A stretch of 64,000 bases of DNA from Sphingobacteriaceae bacterium (GTDB lineage Bacteria > Bacteroidota > Bacteroidia > Sphingobacteriales > Sphingobacteriaceae), in assembly GCA_017745075.1 (NCBI GenBank), contig JAGIAD010000029.1, forward strand, positions 372,001-436,000. The letters run 5' to 3'. The notes beneath the pieces were generated by a model. That model was not told the DNA's origin. It was given only the letters and a program-made list of their open reading frames with translations, and did not search any database. Positions within the stretch are counted from its first letter, which is position 1, and each line of letters opens with the position of its first letter. This document shows positions 45,647-55,353 of the stretch, piece after piece. Both the position numbers and the translations under genes were made by a program.

Positions 45647-46135
45647 ATGAATGAGTATGAATCAAGCGGAGTAGCCGCGGGCATTGGTGTAGTAGGTGGC
45701 ATTATTTACCTGGCAGTAATTGTTATTGCAATTATTGGCATGTGGAAAACCTTCGAAAAAGCTGGCAAACCTGGTTGGGCTGCAATTATTCCTATCTACA
45801 ATTTGATTATTTTATTAGAAATTGTTGGCAAACCAATAATCTGGATTTTATGGCTAATTATACCTTGTGTAAACATTGTATTTGCAATTTGGCTTTACAA
45901 TTTAGTGAGTAAAAGCTTTGGTAAATCGGAAGGTTTTACTGTTGGTTTAGTTATACTTCCATTCATCTTTTGGCCAATTTTAGGTTTTGGTGATGCTAAA
46001 TACTTAGGCCCATCAGCAGCAGAAGCACAAAATGGTGGTTTTGGCAACAACCCTTTCAACAACCCAAATAACCCGTTTAATAAACCATTCGATAATCAAA
46101 ATAATCCAAACGATACTCCTCCACCGGCAGTTTAA
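45647..46135 (+). CDS. DUF5684 domain membrane protein
   Basis: A 162-residue protein with four hydrophobic helices in the first 120 residues and a Asn/Pro-rich tail (NNPFNNPNNPFNKPFDNQNNPNDTPPP) that repeats NNPFN. KTFEKAGKPGWAAIIPIYNLIILLEIVGKPIIWILWL is the DUF5684 core. The function is unknown. The next gene starts 6 bases after its stop. Confidence 0.85.
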   Translation: MNEYESSGVAAGIGVVGGIIYLAVIVIAIIGMWKTFEKAGKPGWAAIIPIYNLIILLEIVGKPIIWILWLIIPCVNIVFAIWLYNLVSKSFGKSEGFTVGLVILPFIFWPILGFGDAKYLGPSAAEAQNGGFGNNPFNNPNNPFNKPFDNQNNPNDTPPPAV

Positions 46136-46141
46136 TTAAGG

Positions 46142-46468
46142 ATGTTCATCATATTTATATTTTGCAGCGCAATCAACCTTTTTGATTGGCTGCAAAATCA
46201 TTTAATCACCTGTCCATTCAAAGCCTTAACCGGCTTTGATTGCCCCGGATGTGGCTTTCAAAGATCATTGATTGCCCTGATGCAGGGCGATTTATCTAAA
46301 AGCTGGTCACTTTACCCGCCAACTATCCCATTGCTGTTTCTGTTTATATCCGTTGGCTTATTGTACCAGTTAAAAGTTAAGCAGCATTCATTAATCTTTA
46401 AAATACTGGTCATCGCAGTTGGTAATTTTGTAATGCTCTCCTACATACACAAAATGTTTTTCAGCTAA
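46142..46468 (+). CDS. DUF2752 domain small membrane protein
   Basis: A 108-residue protein with about three membrane helices. LTGFDCPGCGFQRSLIALMQGDLSKSWSLYPPTIPLL is the DUF2752 signature, CPGCGxxR followed by a P-P. The cysteine pair could bind metal, but no function is known. It sits 6 bases after the DUF5684 gene, a frequent pairing, and convergent with the RDD gene. Confidence 0.9.
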   Translation: MFIIFIFCSAINLFDWLQNHLITCPFKALTGFDCPGCGFQRSLIALMQGDLSKSWSLYPPTIPLLFLFISVGLLYQLKVKQHSLIFKILVIAVGNFVMLSYIHKMFFS

Positions 46469-46473
46469 TGCTT

Positions 46474-47217
46474 CTAAACCGTCATATTGGCTGTTAAATG
46501 GTTGTAATCTTTTAACACCGTTTCTAAAAACTGTAGCTCGTTCATCCCACTTGGGATAGTTACTGCAATATGCTCTTTGGTTTTAGCGGCCATAGCATAA
46601 ATCAGTTCAGCGTTTCCAGCCTGGTAATAACCTGTTAACACTTCGTGGATGAGTTCTATATCCCGATCGTTTAAATGGAGTACTTCTTTAAACTTTGGCT
46701 CGTATTCTTCAGGCAGATTAAAGCTAAAAGCCACATTTGAAAGTTCCGTACGTGGCTTGGTTTTAATCAACGTAGTTTTGCCCAATATATCGCCCAACCT
46801 TTGATGATTTTTGGTTACCGCTACTGAAACCAGTGCAACAACACCCCAGCCAAAAGGGAAACCAAAATCGATCATCCTGAACAACCACCTGAAAATATAC
46901 TGACTGAAAGTGGGCTGTGTACCATCAATACTGATTACTTTTATTTTTAATGCCTTTTTACCAAATGTTTGCCCATCCATGGTAATTTCGCAAACCAGGT
47001 CGTAGAAAACAAAAATTGCCAGGAAAATAAACAGGACAATCATACCCGCACTACCTGATACTCCTACAGATACAGCGCCCATTATAATAAGTGTAACTAT
47101 AGCAATTACCGTAAATCCGGCCAGGTCGATGCACCTTGCAGCGATGCGCTCCCCAAGTCCGGCAATTTCATAATCAATATCGATATTTTGAGCAGTGCTA
47201 ATCCTGATACTATCCAT
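46474..47217 (-). CDS. RDD family membrane protein with long C-terminal tail
   Basis: A 247-residue protein from the ATG at 47217; a frame reaching 47223 starts with TTG. Residues 1-150 contain the RDD core (GERIAARCIDLAGFTVIAIVTLII, then YDLVCEITMDGQTFGKKALKIKVISIDGTQPTFSQYIFRWLFRMIDF). About 95 further residues are soluble and helical. RDD proteins often adjoin MoxR-type clusters, as here, divergent from SpoIIM 176 bases away. The precise role is unknown. Confidence 0.88.
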   Translation of the reverse strand: MDSIRISTAQNIDIDYEIAGLGERIAARCIDLAGFTVIAIVTLIIMGAVSVGVSGSAGMIVLFIFLAIFVFYDLVCEITMDGQTFGKKALKIKVISIDGTQPTFSQYIFRWLFRMIDFGFPFGWGVVALVSVAVTKNHQRLGDILGKTTLIKTKPRTELSNVAFSFNLPEEYEPKFKEVLHLNDRDIELIHEVLTGYYQAGNAELIYAMAAKTKEHIAVTIPSGMNELQFLETVLKDYNHLTANMTV

Positions 47218-47392
47218 ATTCAAACATAATTTTTTTTAAAGATAATTGGGTACACCAGCCTGTAATTTTTTACAACTAAAGTTTCCTGATATTTTTAAGT
47301 TCAGACGGTACTTTTGTATGGAGAGAAGACCAACCCCGGTTTTATTTCCATAAAAAATTAACTATTTTAACGCCAGATTTGTAACGCCTTAA

Positions 47393-48346
47393 ATGAGAGA
47401 AGCATTATTTGTTAAACAGAATTCGGAGAAATGGCAGCATTACGATTCCATGCAGCAGGCAAATCCTGACGAGGTAGCCAATCAGTTTATCGAGATCACT
47501 AATGATTTGGCTTATTCGAAAACATTCTATCCAAATTCGAAAACAACGGCCTATCTTAACGGCTTAGCTTCTAAATTACATCAATCTGTTTACAAAAACA
47601 AAAAGGAAAAATCAAACCGGTTTGTCCATTTTTGGAAAACCGAACTTCCGTTAATATTTCTAGAGCATCGGAAACAGGTATTTTATGCATTTGCCTTTTT
47701 CTTAATTTCCTGCGCCATTGGTGCATTATCAGCCAAGTACGATGATACCTTTGTGCGATTGATAATGGGCGACAGCTATGTAAACATGACCAATGAAAAC
47801 ATTGCCAAAGGTGATCCGTTTGGGGTTTATAAACAGGATAACAGCTTTATGATGTTCATGCAGATTGGCGCCAATAATATTTATGTTGCCCTATATACCT
47901 TTGTTTTGGGTATTATATTTTCATTTGGTTCTATTGTTTCATTATTCAGAAATGGAGTGATGCTCGGTTCATTCCAATATTTCTTTTTTAGCAAAGGTTT
48001 AGGCTATCAATCGGTGCTGGTGATCTGGATCCATGGTACCTTAGAAATTTCTGCTATTGTTTTGGCTGGCGCGGCCGGTATAATTTTGGGCAATAGCTTT
48101 TTATTCCCCAAAACCTATACCCGCATGGCTTCAGTTTTAAAAGGCGCCAAAGATGGATTAAAAATTGTAATTGGCCTGATCCCGATTTTTATCGTTGCCG
48201 CATTTTTTGAAAGTTTTGTTACACGGCATACTGAAATGCCTGTATGGTTAAGTATAATCATTTTATTATCTTCAGCTGCTTTCATCATATGGTATGTTAT
48301 TATTTACCCTATTAAAATCAACCGTAAATTACCTTCACTAGATTAA
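47393..48346 (+). CDS. Stage II sporulation protein M family membrane protein
   Basis: A 317-residue membrane protein related to SpoIIM (DUF95). A soluble N-terminal 90 residues is followed by about five to six helices. The segment IFSFGSIVSLFRNGVMLGSFQYFFFSKGL...IHGTLEISAIVLAGAAGIILG is characteristic of the family. The species does not sporulate, and these homologues usually sit next to MoxR/DUF58 genes. It opens a plus-strand operon and is 1 base from the next gene. Confidence 0.92.
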   Translation: MREALFVKQNSEKWQHYDSMQQANPDEVANQFIEITNDLAYSKTFYPNSKTTAYLNGLASKLHQSVYKNKKEKSNRFVHFWKTELPLIFLEHRKQVFYAFAFFLISCAIGALSAKYDDTFVRLIMGDSYVNMTNENIAKGDPFGVYKQDNSFMMFMQIGANNIYVALYTFVLGIIFSFGSIVSLFRNGVMLGSFQYFFFSKGLGYQSVLVIWIHGTLEISAIVLAGAAGIILGNSFLFPKTYTRMASVLKGAKDGLKIVIGLIPIFIVAAFFESFVTRHTEMPVWLSIIILLSSAAFIIWYVIIYPIKINRKLPSLD

Positions 48347-48347
48347 C

Positions 48348-49232
48348 ATGACCGAGAAATTAGAATTTAGAAAAAAAAGAGACTTTGGACAGGTAATCAA
48401 CGATACTTTTGCCTTCATTCGTCAAAACTTCAAGCCACTCATTAAAGTATATTTCACATTTTGTGGTTTATTTGTGCTAGGCAGTATGTTAACCATGTTA
48501 TTGCAACAATACAAAATGGTTAACATCATCAATACCATCGGTAACGGAGCAAATACCAAAGGTTTAGGTTTTTCAACTTTATATGGGGTAGAGTATTTCC
48601 TGGCTATTTTATTCTCTTTGGCAACCTATGCCAGCATGAGTGTTGCCATACTTTCTTATATTGCCATATATGTACAGAAAGGAAACCAAACACCAACCAC
48701 CGACGAGGTATGGGGGTTCTTTAAGTATTACTTTTTCCGGGTTTTTGGCAGTTCCATCCTGTTAATTATCCTGGTAAGTATTGCCTTTCTATTCTGCCTT
48801 GTACCAGGCTTTTGGCTATTCCCCTATGTTGCCATGATATTCCCGATAATGGTCATCGAAAATGGCGGATTAAATTATTCATTTAACAGGAGCTTCAAAA
48901 TTATTAAAGATAATTTTTGGGTTACTTTCGGTACGCTGATCGTGGTATGGATCATTGTTTATGCCTGTATGAGTATGGTCATTTTACCAACAAGTTTATT
49001 TAATATGATCGGTATGTTAACGCATAAAACACCACATATGTCTTTAGTACTTACCATGATTACAACTGTTTTGCAGTCATTGTGCCAGGTATTTACCATC
49101 ATACCGATCATCACCATTTCGCTGATCTATTTCAGTTTGGTTGAACAGAAAGAAAACCCCGGACTATTGGAACGCATTTCCAATTTTGGCAATACCGAAA
49201 AACCTATCGATACCAGACCTGAAGAATATTAA
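48348..49232 (+). CDS. Hypothetical multi-pass membrane protein (DUF4013-like position)
   Basis: A 294-residue membrane protein with about six helices. I recognise no named family with certainty; the layout (short soluble start FRKKRDFGQVINDTFAFIRQNFKPLIK, then paired helices) resembles membrane proteins that accompany MoxR clusters. It starts 1 base after the SpoIIM-like gene and ends 1 base before the DUF4129-like start at 49234. Co-function with its neighbours is inferred only from this tight packing. Confidence 0.8.
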   Translation: MTEKLEFRKKRDFGQVINDTFAFIRQNFKPLIKVYFTFCGLFVLGSMLTMLLQQYKMVNIINTIGNGANTKGLGFSTLYGVEYFLAILFSLATYASMSVAILSYIAIYVQKGNQTPTTDEVWGFFKYYFFRVFGSSILLIILVSIAFLFCLVPGFWLFPYVAMIFPIMVIENGGLNYSFNRSFKIIKDNFWVTFGTLIVVWIIVYACMSMVILPTSLFNMIGMLTHKTPHMSLVLTMITTVLQSLCQVFTIIPIITISLIYFSLVEQKENPGLLERISNFGNTEKPIDTRPEEY

Positions 49233-49233
49233 A

Positions 49234-49962
49234 ATGCTGCGTATTTTTGCCCGATATCTGTTTGTTTCCTTTTTGTTTTTTACCCCGGTAATCAGCAATG
49301 CACAAACTGTTAAGCCTAAACCCATGGTTAAGGAAATCAGGATTGACAGCGCTAAAATTACCCCGTCAAAATTTGATAAAGATTCCATCGGGCTTTATAA
49401 AGAGCAGAAAGAATTTCAATATGATGAAATTGGCCAGCAACAGCTGTCGTGGTGGGATAAATTCTGGATGTTCTTCTGGCGTTTAATAGGCTCATTGATT
49501 CAGGGCGCCGCCTCTAATTTAATTTCGAGGTATATTTTTATTGGTCTGGGTGTAGCGCTGATCCTCTATATCGTAATCAAAACCATCGGGGCTGAAAATA
49601 TATTCAGGAAAAAATCGAAAGAAACCATTCTTCCTTATGATGTGATTACCGAAAACATCCACGAGATTGATTATGAGCAGGAATTGCAGAGATTGGTTGC
49701 CGAAAAGAAATTCCGATTGGCCGTCAGGCTTTTATATTTAAGGGCATTAAAGAAATTAAACGATGCCGAGATCATCAATTGGCAGCCCAACAAAACCAAT
49801 TACAATTACCTGACGGAAATCGATAAACCGGAACTTAGAAATGATTTCAGTAAACTCACCCTTCAGTTCGATTACATCTGGTATGGCGATTTCCCTATCG
49901 ATGAAGTGAAATTTGATCCTATTAACCAATCCTTTAACCAGTTTAACAGCCAGATTAAATGA
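49234..49962 (+). CDS. DUF4129-like membrane protein
   Basis: A 242-residue protein from the ATG at 49234; a longer TTG frame overlaps the previous gene and is rejected. A signal peptide (1-22, ending SNAQ) precedes a soluble part, a transmembrane helix (about 110-130) and a C-terminal cytoplasmic domain (QELQRLVAEKKFRLAVRLLYLRALKKLNDAEIINWQPNKTNYNYLTEI) that matches the DUF4129 pattern. It overlaps the next gene by 4 bases (ATGA), showing translational coupling. Confidence 0.85.
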   Translation: MLRIFARYLFVSFLFFTPVISNAQTVKPKPMVKEIRIDSAKITPSKFDKDSIGLYKEQKEFQYDEIGQQQLSWWDKFWMFFWRLIGSLIQGAASNLISRYIFIGLGVALILYIVIKTIGAENIFRKKSKETILPYDVITENIHEIDYEQELQRLVAEKKFRLAVRLLYLRALKKLNDAEIINWQPNKTNYNYLTEIDKPELRNDFSKLTLQFDYIWYGDFPIDEVKFDPINQSFNQFNSQIK

Positions 49963-51149
49963 AAGGTTACAAAACATACCTGATTATTGGCTCTATCCTG
50001 GTCATCTTTTATTTAGTTGCCCAGTATAACAAACCTACGCCAACAAACTGGGCACCTACTTATGCCATAAAGGATAAAATCCCGTACGGAACATACATTT
50101 TGTACCATCGGATAAGGGATATCTTACCAAATGCCAGTGTTCAGCAGTCAAAAACGGCCATTTACAATACTTTAAAGGCCAAAAATTTTAATAAAACAGC
50201 CTATTTGATCATTGCCCAAAAAGCAGAGATCAGCAAAACGGATTTCGACCAGCTGGTTAACTATATGAGGGCTGGTAATGATGTTTTTATTGCCAGTTAC
50301 GACCTGGGAAAAATAGAAAAGAAGCTTAAACTACAGGCGGCAAGTGCCATGTCGGCCGAAGGCAACACGCTGAATTTTACCAATCCAAATCTAAAAACTG
50401 AAGCAAATTATGGTTTCGAAAGAGGAATTGGCAGCCAATATTACAATAAACTTGATACCAATAAGGCAACGGTACTCGGTGTGAATGGGAGTGGCAAGCC
50501 TAACTTTATCCGCTACAGTTATGGGAAAGGATATTTATACCTGATTGCAGAGCCGGGATTTTATACCAATATTAACCTATTGAATAAATATGGGGCAGAA
50601 TACGCTGCAAAAACCCTTAGTTACCTGCAGGGCAATACGCAGGTAATTTTTGATGAGTATTTTGCCCGACAGGAAAACGCCACAACCGATGTACTCCGGG
50701 TATTTTTCAAACACCCGGAACTTAAATTTGCTTATTACCTGGGTATTTTCAGCCTGATTATTTTTGTACTCTATGAGATCAAGCGCAGGCAGAGGATTAT
50801 CCCAATAGCCGACCCGCTTACCAATTCATCACTGGCATTTGTTAATGTAGTTGGCAGCGTGTACTACAATGAACGGAACAACCTCGATTTGGCCCTAAAA
50901 AAGATCAATTACTTTATGGAGCACCTGCGCAGCAGGTACTACCTTAAAACCAACGATATTGACAGCGGATTTGCCCAATTATTAATGGAGAAAACAGGAA
51001 TTAACGAAACCCTGTCAAAAACATTAACCAACCATTTTATACAGACACCCAAAATGGACAATCTAAGCGACACACAATTGATTAATTTAAACGAAAGCAT
51101 AGAACAGTTTTATAAAATTACGCAAAGCAATGGAACAAGAACAGTTTAA
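49959..51149 (+). CDS. DUF4350 domain protein
   Basis: A 396-residue protein with a transmembrane helix near the N-terminus (7-23) and another near 262-280. DUF4350 occupies about 40-230: YGTYILYHRIRDILP, then IIAQKAEISKTDFDQLVNYMRAGNDVFIAS, a Rossmann-like pattern. The C-terminal part is cytoplasmic. It overlaps the DUF4129-like gene by 4 bases and the MoxR gene by 20 bases. Confidence 0.88.
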   Translation: MKGYKTYLIIGSILVIFYLVAQYNKPTPTNWAPTYAIKDKIPYGTYILYHRIRDILPNASVQQSKTAIYNTLKAKNFNKTAYLIIAQKAEISKTDFDQLVNYMRAGNDVFIASYDLGKIEKKLKLQAASAMSAEGNTLNFTNPNLKTEANYGFERGIGSQYYNKLDTNKATVLGVNGSGKPNFIRYSYGKGYLYLIAEPGFYTNINLLNKYGAEYAAKTLSYLQGNTQVIFDEYFARQENATTDVLRVFFKHPELKFAYYLGIFSLIIFVLYEIKRRQRIIPIADPLTNSSLAFVNVVGSVYYNERNNLDLALKKINYFMEHLRSRYYLKTNDIDSGFAQLLMEKTGINETLSKTLTNHFIQTPKMDNLSDTQLINLNESIEQFYKITQSNGTRTV

Positions 51150-52107
51150 CCCCCGTACCGATTTAAGCGCCTTACATACCGCTGTAAATCAGATTAGAAC
51201 CGTACTTGGGAATATCATAGTAGGCCAAAAACAGGTGATCGACTTTTTGATTGTTGGCTTGCTTGCAGATGGGCACATCTTAATTGAAGGCGTTCCGGGC
51301 ATAGCAAAAACCTTAAGCGCTAAACTGCTCGCCAAATCAATCGATGCCCAATTTTCAAGGGTACAGTTTACACCCGATCTTATGCCTTCGGATGTATTGG
51401 GAACACCAATTTTCAATACCAAAACCGGCGATTTTGAATTCAGGAAAGGCCCGATTTTCGGAAACATTATTCTGGTTGACGAAATTAACCGTGCACCGGC
51501 CAAAACTCAATCTGCACTTTTCGAAGTGATGGAAGAACGCCAGGTAACCATTGATGGACAAACCTATATGATGGATGAACCTTTTTTGGTACTGGCTACC
51601 CAGAATCCGATTGAGCAGGAAGGAACTTACCGCTTGCCAGAAGCTCAACTAGATCGTTTTCTTTTCAAAATAGAGGTTAAATACCCTTCGCTGGAAGAAG
51701 AAACGGCAATTTTAACTGCACAACATGCTTTAGTTAATAAAACGCTGCTAAACGATGTAAAACCGGTATTGTCCATACAACAGATTCAAAAGGCCAGAGA
51801 CATTATCCGCAATTTATTTGTAGAGCCGAAGTTATTGGAGTTTATCGCCAAAATCGTAACGGAAACCCGCAACAATTCTTCCCTTTATTTAGGCGCTTCG
51901 CCAAGGGCATCGCTGGCTATTGTACACAGTGCAAAAGCCTTTGCTGCCATACAAGACCGCGATTTTGTAACACCAGAAGATATTATTGCCGTTGCCGCAC
52001 CGGTATTGGCACACAGAATTTTATTGTCGCCCGAAAAAGAAATGGAAGGATTAACCACAGCCGATATTGTAAGCCAGATTATTAAAAAAATTGAAGTACC
52101 GAGGTAA
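51130..52107 (+). CDS. MoxR-family AAA+ ATPase
   Basis: A 325-residue AAA+ chaperone-type ATPase. Walker A is EGVPGIAKT (about 54-62), Walker B is ILVDEINRAPAKTQSALFEVMEE (about 115-137), sensor 1 is ATQNPIEQEGTYRLPEAQLDRF, and SPRASLAI contributes sensor 2. MoxR proteins are thought to help assemble metal-containing or membrane complexes and usually pair with a DUF58 protein, as here. Its start overlaps DUF4350 by 20 bases. Confidence 0.95.
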   Translation: MEQEQFNPRTDLSALHTAVNQIRTVLGNIIVGQKQVIDFLIVGLLADGHILIEGVPGIAKTLSAKLLAKSIDAQFSRVQFTPDLMPSDVLGTPIFNTKTGDFEFRKGPIFGNIILVDEINRAPAKTQSALFEVMEERQVTIDGQTYMMDEPFLVLATQNPIEQEGTYRLPEAQLDRFLFKIEVKYPSLEEETAILTAQHALVNKTLLNDVKPVLSIQQIQKARDIIRNLFVEPKLLEFIAKIVTETRNNSSLYLGASPRASLAIVHSAKAFAAIQDRDFVTPEDIIAVAAPVLAHRILLSPEKEMEGLTTADIVSQIIKKIEVPR

Positions 52108-52109
52108 GT

Positions 52110-52280
52110 CAGTTTGCCGTTGCCAATTTTCAGTTCACAGCTAACCGATTTGAAGAATTACCCAATGATCAGATCACAATGTTCAAATCCAGCAATCGGT
52201 TTAGCCATCCAAAAATTTAGCAATTGCCATAATACCGTTAACCAGTTTCAACAATTAACCATCTTAAACAATTACCCATC
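52110..52280. repeat. Stuttering repeat between MoxR and DUF58 genes
   Basis: CAATTGCC, CCAGTTTCAACAATTAACC and CTTAAACAATTACCC reiterate an AACAATTANC word. It interrupts an otherwise overlapping operon. Confidence 0.5.
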
Positions 52281-53624
52281 TTGAAAAAATTCTTTCAGCA
52301 ATATTATACCAATCTGTTCCTAACTGACCGTTTATTTACGGTTTTAGGCTTCTGTATTGTGCTTTTTTTGCTAAAGTTCTTTTTTGCCTGGCTGGGCGAT
52401 ATCCCCGAAATTGCTACCGGAGCAGTAGCCGTTCTGTTTTTTATGGATCTTTTTATCCTTTACCGTGGTAATTGGATTGAGGCAAAAAGATTTACAGCAA
52501 AGCGTTTAAGCAATGGTGACGAAAATCCGATACAGATTGAAATTACAAACCACTATGGTTTTGGGGTAAACGTAAGGGTAATCGACGAAATACCTTTTCA
52601 GTTTCAGATCCGTGATAAAGATTTTAAGCTCCATTTAAAACCGGCTGAAATAAAATCCATCCATTATAATTTACGCCCTACAAAACGTGGGGAATATGAT
52701 TTCGGATTTATCCGGACTTATGTAAGTTCGCCACTGGGTTTAATCAGCCGGCGTTATAATTTCGATGGTGCAAAAGTTCTGCCTGTTTATCCTTCATTTA
52801 TCAACCTTGGTCAGTATGAATTGATGGCCGTTTCGCGTTATTTAACCGAATTTGGCATAAAAAAAATCAGAAAGGTTGGACAGAGCAGCGAATTTGACCA
52901 GATTAAAAACTATGTTGGTGGCGACGATATCCGCACCATCAACTGGAAAGCCACTGCCAGGAAAGGCGGTTTAATGGTGAATACCTATACTGATGAAAAA
53001 TCGCAGAATATTTATTGCATTATCGATAAATCGCGTGTGATGCGCATGCCTTTTGAAGGGTTAAGCCTGCTCGATTATGCCATCAATGCAAGTGTTGCCC
53101 TTGCTAAAGTGGCCATGCTTAAAGAAGATAAAGCAGGCTTAATTACCCTGTCAGAAACTATCGGATCAATAATACCTGCTGATCGTAAAGCTTCACAGCT
53201 GGGCAACATTATGAACGTACTTTATAAAGAGAAAACAAGATACCTGGAAAGTAACCTGGAAGCCTTATATGCTACAGTCCGTTCAGTAGTAAAACAACGC
53301 GGACTTTTGGTTTTTTTTACCAATTTCGAAAGTTTATCGGCGCTGCAACGGCAACTGCCATATTTAAAAAGAATTGCCAAATACCACTTATTGCTTGTTG
53401 TATTTTTCGAAAATACTGAGCTCAAAGATTTAAGCACCGATCCGGCCAAAGATGTTGAAGGCATCTACCATAAAACCATTGCAGAGAAATTTATCTACGA
53501 AAAAAAATTAATGGTTAAGGAATTGAATACCCATGGCATTTTGGCTATCCTTACACCGCCACAAAAACTAACTGTAAATGTAATTAACCAGTACCTCGCC
53601 CTTAAAGCCCAACAGCGGATTTAG
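52281..53624 (+). CDS. DUF58 domain protein
   Basis: A 447-residue protein. Two hydrophobic helices are near 20-60. The conserved DUF58 block is VGQSSEFDQIKNYVGGDDIRTINWKATARKGGLMVNTYTDEKSQNIYCIIDKSRVM (about 206-260), leading to a vWA-like fold (DKSRVMRMP...). It starts with TTG at 52281. A 173-base low-complexity gap separates it from the MoxR gene, its usual partner. The N-terminal helices suggest membrane anchoring. Confidence 0.92.
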   Translation: MKKFFQQYYTNLFLTDRLFTVLGFCIVLFLLKFFFAWLGDIPEIATGAVAVLFFMDLFILYRGNWIEAKRFTAKRLSNGDENPIQIEITNHYGFGVNVRVIDEIPFQFQIRDKDFKLHLKPAEIKSIHYNLRPTKRGEYDFGFIRTYVSSPLGLISRRYNFDGAKVLPVYPSFINLGQYELMAVSRYLTEFGIKKIRKVGQSSEFDQIKNYVGGDDIRTINWKATARKGGLMVNTYTDEKSQNIYCIIDKSRVMRMPFEGLSLLDYAINASVALAKVAMLKEDKAGLITLSETIGSIIPADRKASQLGNIMNVLYKEKTRYLESNLEALYATVRSVVKQRGLLVFFTNFESLSALQRQLPYLKRIAKYHLLLVVFFENTELKDLSTDPAKDVEGIYHKTIAEKFIYEKKLMVKELNTHGILAILTPPQKLTVNVINQYLALKAQQRI

Positions 53625-53629
53625 TTTGG

Positions 53630-53735
53630 AGCTTAGAGTGGTGAGTTGATACATACTTAAATCCGAGTCAGAGACTCTTGTCTATTCTACAATCCGTAGA
53701 GCCCTTCGGAACTCTACGGACAGGCGGGACTCAAG
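53630..53735. repeat. Inverted repeat after the DUF58 gene
   Basis: TCCGTAGAG at 53693-53701 pairs with CTCTACGGA at 53712-53720. The surrounding bases reiterate GAGTCAGAGACTC and GGACTCAAGACTAA. It may end DUF58 or the convergent nucleoid-protein transcript. Confidence 0.55.
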
Positions 53736-53741
53736 ACTAAC

Positions 53742-54800
53742 CTACGCTTCTTCCCTAAAATACACCTTGTAAAAGTTCATCGATTTATCATCATCGTAAC
53801 CTTTCTCTATCATTTCTTTATTACCGTGAATATAGATGTGGAAGTTTTTATCCAGTTTTAACACGCTTTTGTAGGCCCGGGCCTGTTTTTTAACAGCAGA
53901 TTCAGCAATCTCAAAATGATCGGCAATCGGACTCTCGAATTCCTCCTCGTAGCTTTTCTTATAGTTTTTAAACGATTCGATTCCTTCGGCATTACCGATC
54001 ACTTCATTCCCGAATTCTTCAATATCAAAGGTTTCCTTTTCTTTGAAATACTTCATCGAACGGTTTAATAGATCAATCTTATCGGCCTTGCTGATTTCGT
54101 AATCATCATCGAGCTTCTGTGTGACAAAGTTTTTATAAACCCCCAATACATTATTGGTCTGGTTATAACTATCGTTCCTGATTTTCAGTTTTAAGAACTC
54201 ATCTTTCCAATAAACGGCAGAGTCGTTGTTGCTTTTCGCCTGATCCAGTACCACTACTTTATAGCCTTCTTCCTTATCTACGTTAAAAATCAGGCAGCCT
54301 TTATCCAGTTTATTGATGCTGATGGCTTCCTGTTCGTAACTTACATTAAAGCCATCCTGTTCAGGATACACTTTTAAGTAGGTATCTTTAGTTTCGGATT
54401 TAAAAATCCCGACAACATCCAGCTGTTCCCCTTCTATCTGTACCTTTTCGAAATAGGCAACATACAGCTCGCCTGATTTAATTTTAGGGTGATTGGCTAC
54501 ATCGTATAAATGTTTGGCCAGTTGTTGTGAGTCTTCGTGAAAAAGCGCGTTGTTTTCGAAAATTTCATGAACGAAATGGAATACTTCGTTCAGCTGTAAA
54601 TTATCATTGGGATGATAAAAACGATATACCTCATTCACTTTTTCGAAAGGTTTTAAGAAATACTGCAACAGCAGGTTTCCCAGCATTTCATCATCGATTT
54701 TTAAAGGCGCATCAGATAATTTGTAATACTCTTCAAGCAATTTATTGCCTGTGTGGTGGATAGAAAGCTGCTTAAGTGAAGCCTCGAAAAATGAAATCAT
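53742..54800 (-). CDS. Nucleoid-associated protein (NdpA/YejK family)
   Basis: A 352-residue protein of the 37-kDa nucleoid-associated family (NA37). The N-terminal half (ISFFEASLKQLSIHHTGNKLLEEYYKLSDAPL) and QYFLKPFEKVNEVYRFYHPN are typical, followed by VAYFEKVQIEGEQLDVVGIFKSET. E. coli YejK binds DNA and localises to nucleoids; the role here is inferred. It is monocistronic and divergent from nothing close. Confidence 0.9.
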   Translation of the reverse strand: MISFFEASLKQLSIHHTGNKLLEEYYKLSDAPLKIDDEMLGNLLLQYFLKPFEKVNEVYRFYHPNDNLQLNEVFHFVHEIFENNALFHEDSQQLAKHLYDVANHPKIKSGELYVAYFEKVQIEGEQLDVVGIFKSETKDTYLKVYPEQDGFNVSYEQEAISINKLDKGCLIFNVDKEEGYKVVVLDQAKSNNDSAVYWKDEFLKLKIRNDSYNQTNNVLGVYKNFVTQKLDDDYEISKADKIDLLNRSMKYFKEKETFDIEEFGNEVIGNAEGIESFKNYKKSYEEEFESPIADHFEIAESAVKKQARAYKSVLKLDKNFHIYIHGNKEMIEKGYDDDKSMNFYKVYFREEA

Positions 54801-54870
54801 AGCAGCAAAAATAACAAAATGATTGGTTAACCTTAATCAAAATCCACTCATTCCATCCGGCACCTCACAA

Positions 54871-55353
54871 TCATTTATTCATATAAGCTTCGGCCCTTTG
54901 TAAAAAGCTTTTCTGCTGCAGCGTGGCTTCTACCTCGTTTATGGCTTTCATCAGGTTATTTTCTGTATTGGTAATCTCTTCTGTGGCCTTAATAATCACT
55001 TCCCAAACGGGTTCCATGGTTGATAGCAGCGTTTTGCCCTTTTCAGTAAGTTCTACCAGGCGTTTCCGGGTATCAATTTTATCCTTCTTAGAGCGGATAA
55101 ATTTTTCTTTTTCCAATTCTTTTAACAAGCTGATGGTGGAAGGATGAGCATAACCGATTTCATCAGAAAGGGAAACCACGCTCATGGTCGATTTTTTATA
55201 TAAAGTATACAGTACCGGGAACCATTTGGGCTGAAAATCAATCCCGAATGCTTTGTAAATTAACAGGCCATCCTTGCGGATCTGGTCGCTGAGCCTTTGT
55301 AAACGCGTAGAAATGGCCAGTAAGCCAGAAGCATCAATTACATTTTGTTCCAT
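54871..55353 (-). CDS. MarR-family transcriptional regulator
   Basis: A 160-residue winged-helix repressor. Residues 40-110 show the MarR core: PVLYTLYKKSTMSVVSLSDEIGYAHPSTISLLKELEKEKFIRSKKDKIDTRKRLVELTEKGKTLL, with the wing DTRKRLVELT. It shares one base with the upstream acetyltransferase gene, so the two are co-translated. The promoter of that pair contains a perfect palindrome, a likely autoregulatory operator. Confidence 0.94.
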   Translation of the reverse strand: MEQNVIDASGLLAISTRLQRLSDQIRKDGLLIYKAFGIDFQPKWFPVLYTLYKKSTMSVVSLSDEIGYAHPSTISLLKELEKEKFIRSKKDKIDTRKRLVELTEKGKTLLSTMEPVWEVIIKATEEITNTENNLMKAINEVEATLQQKSFLQRAEAYMNK

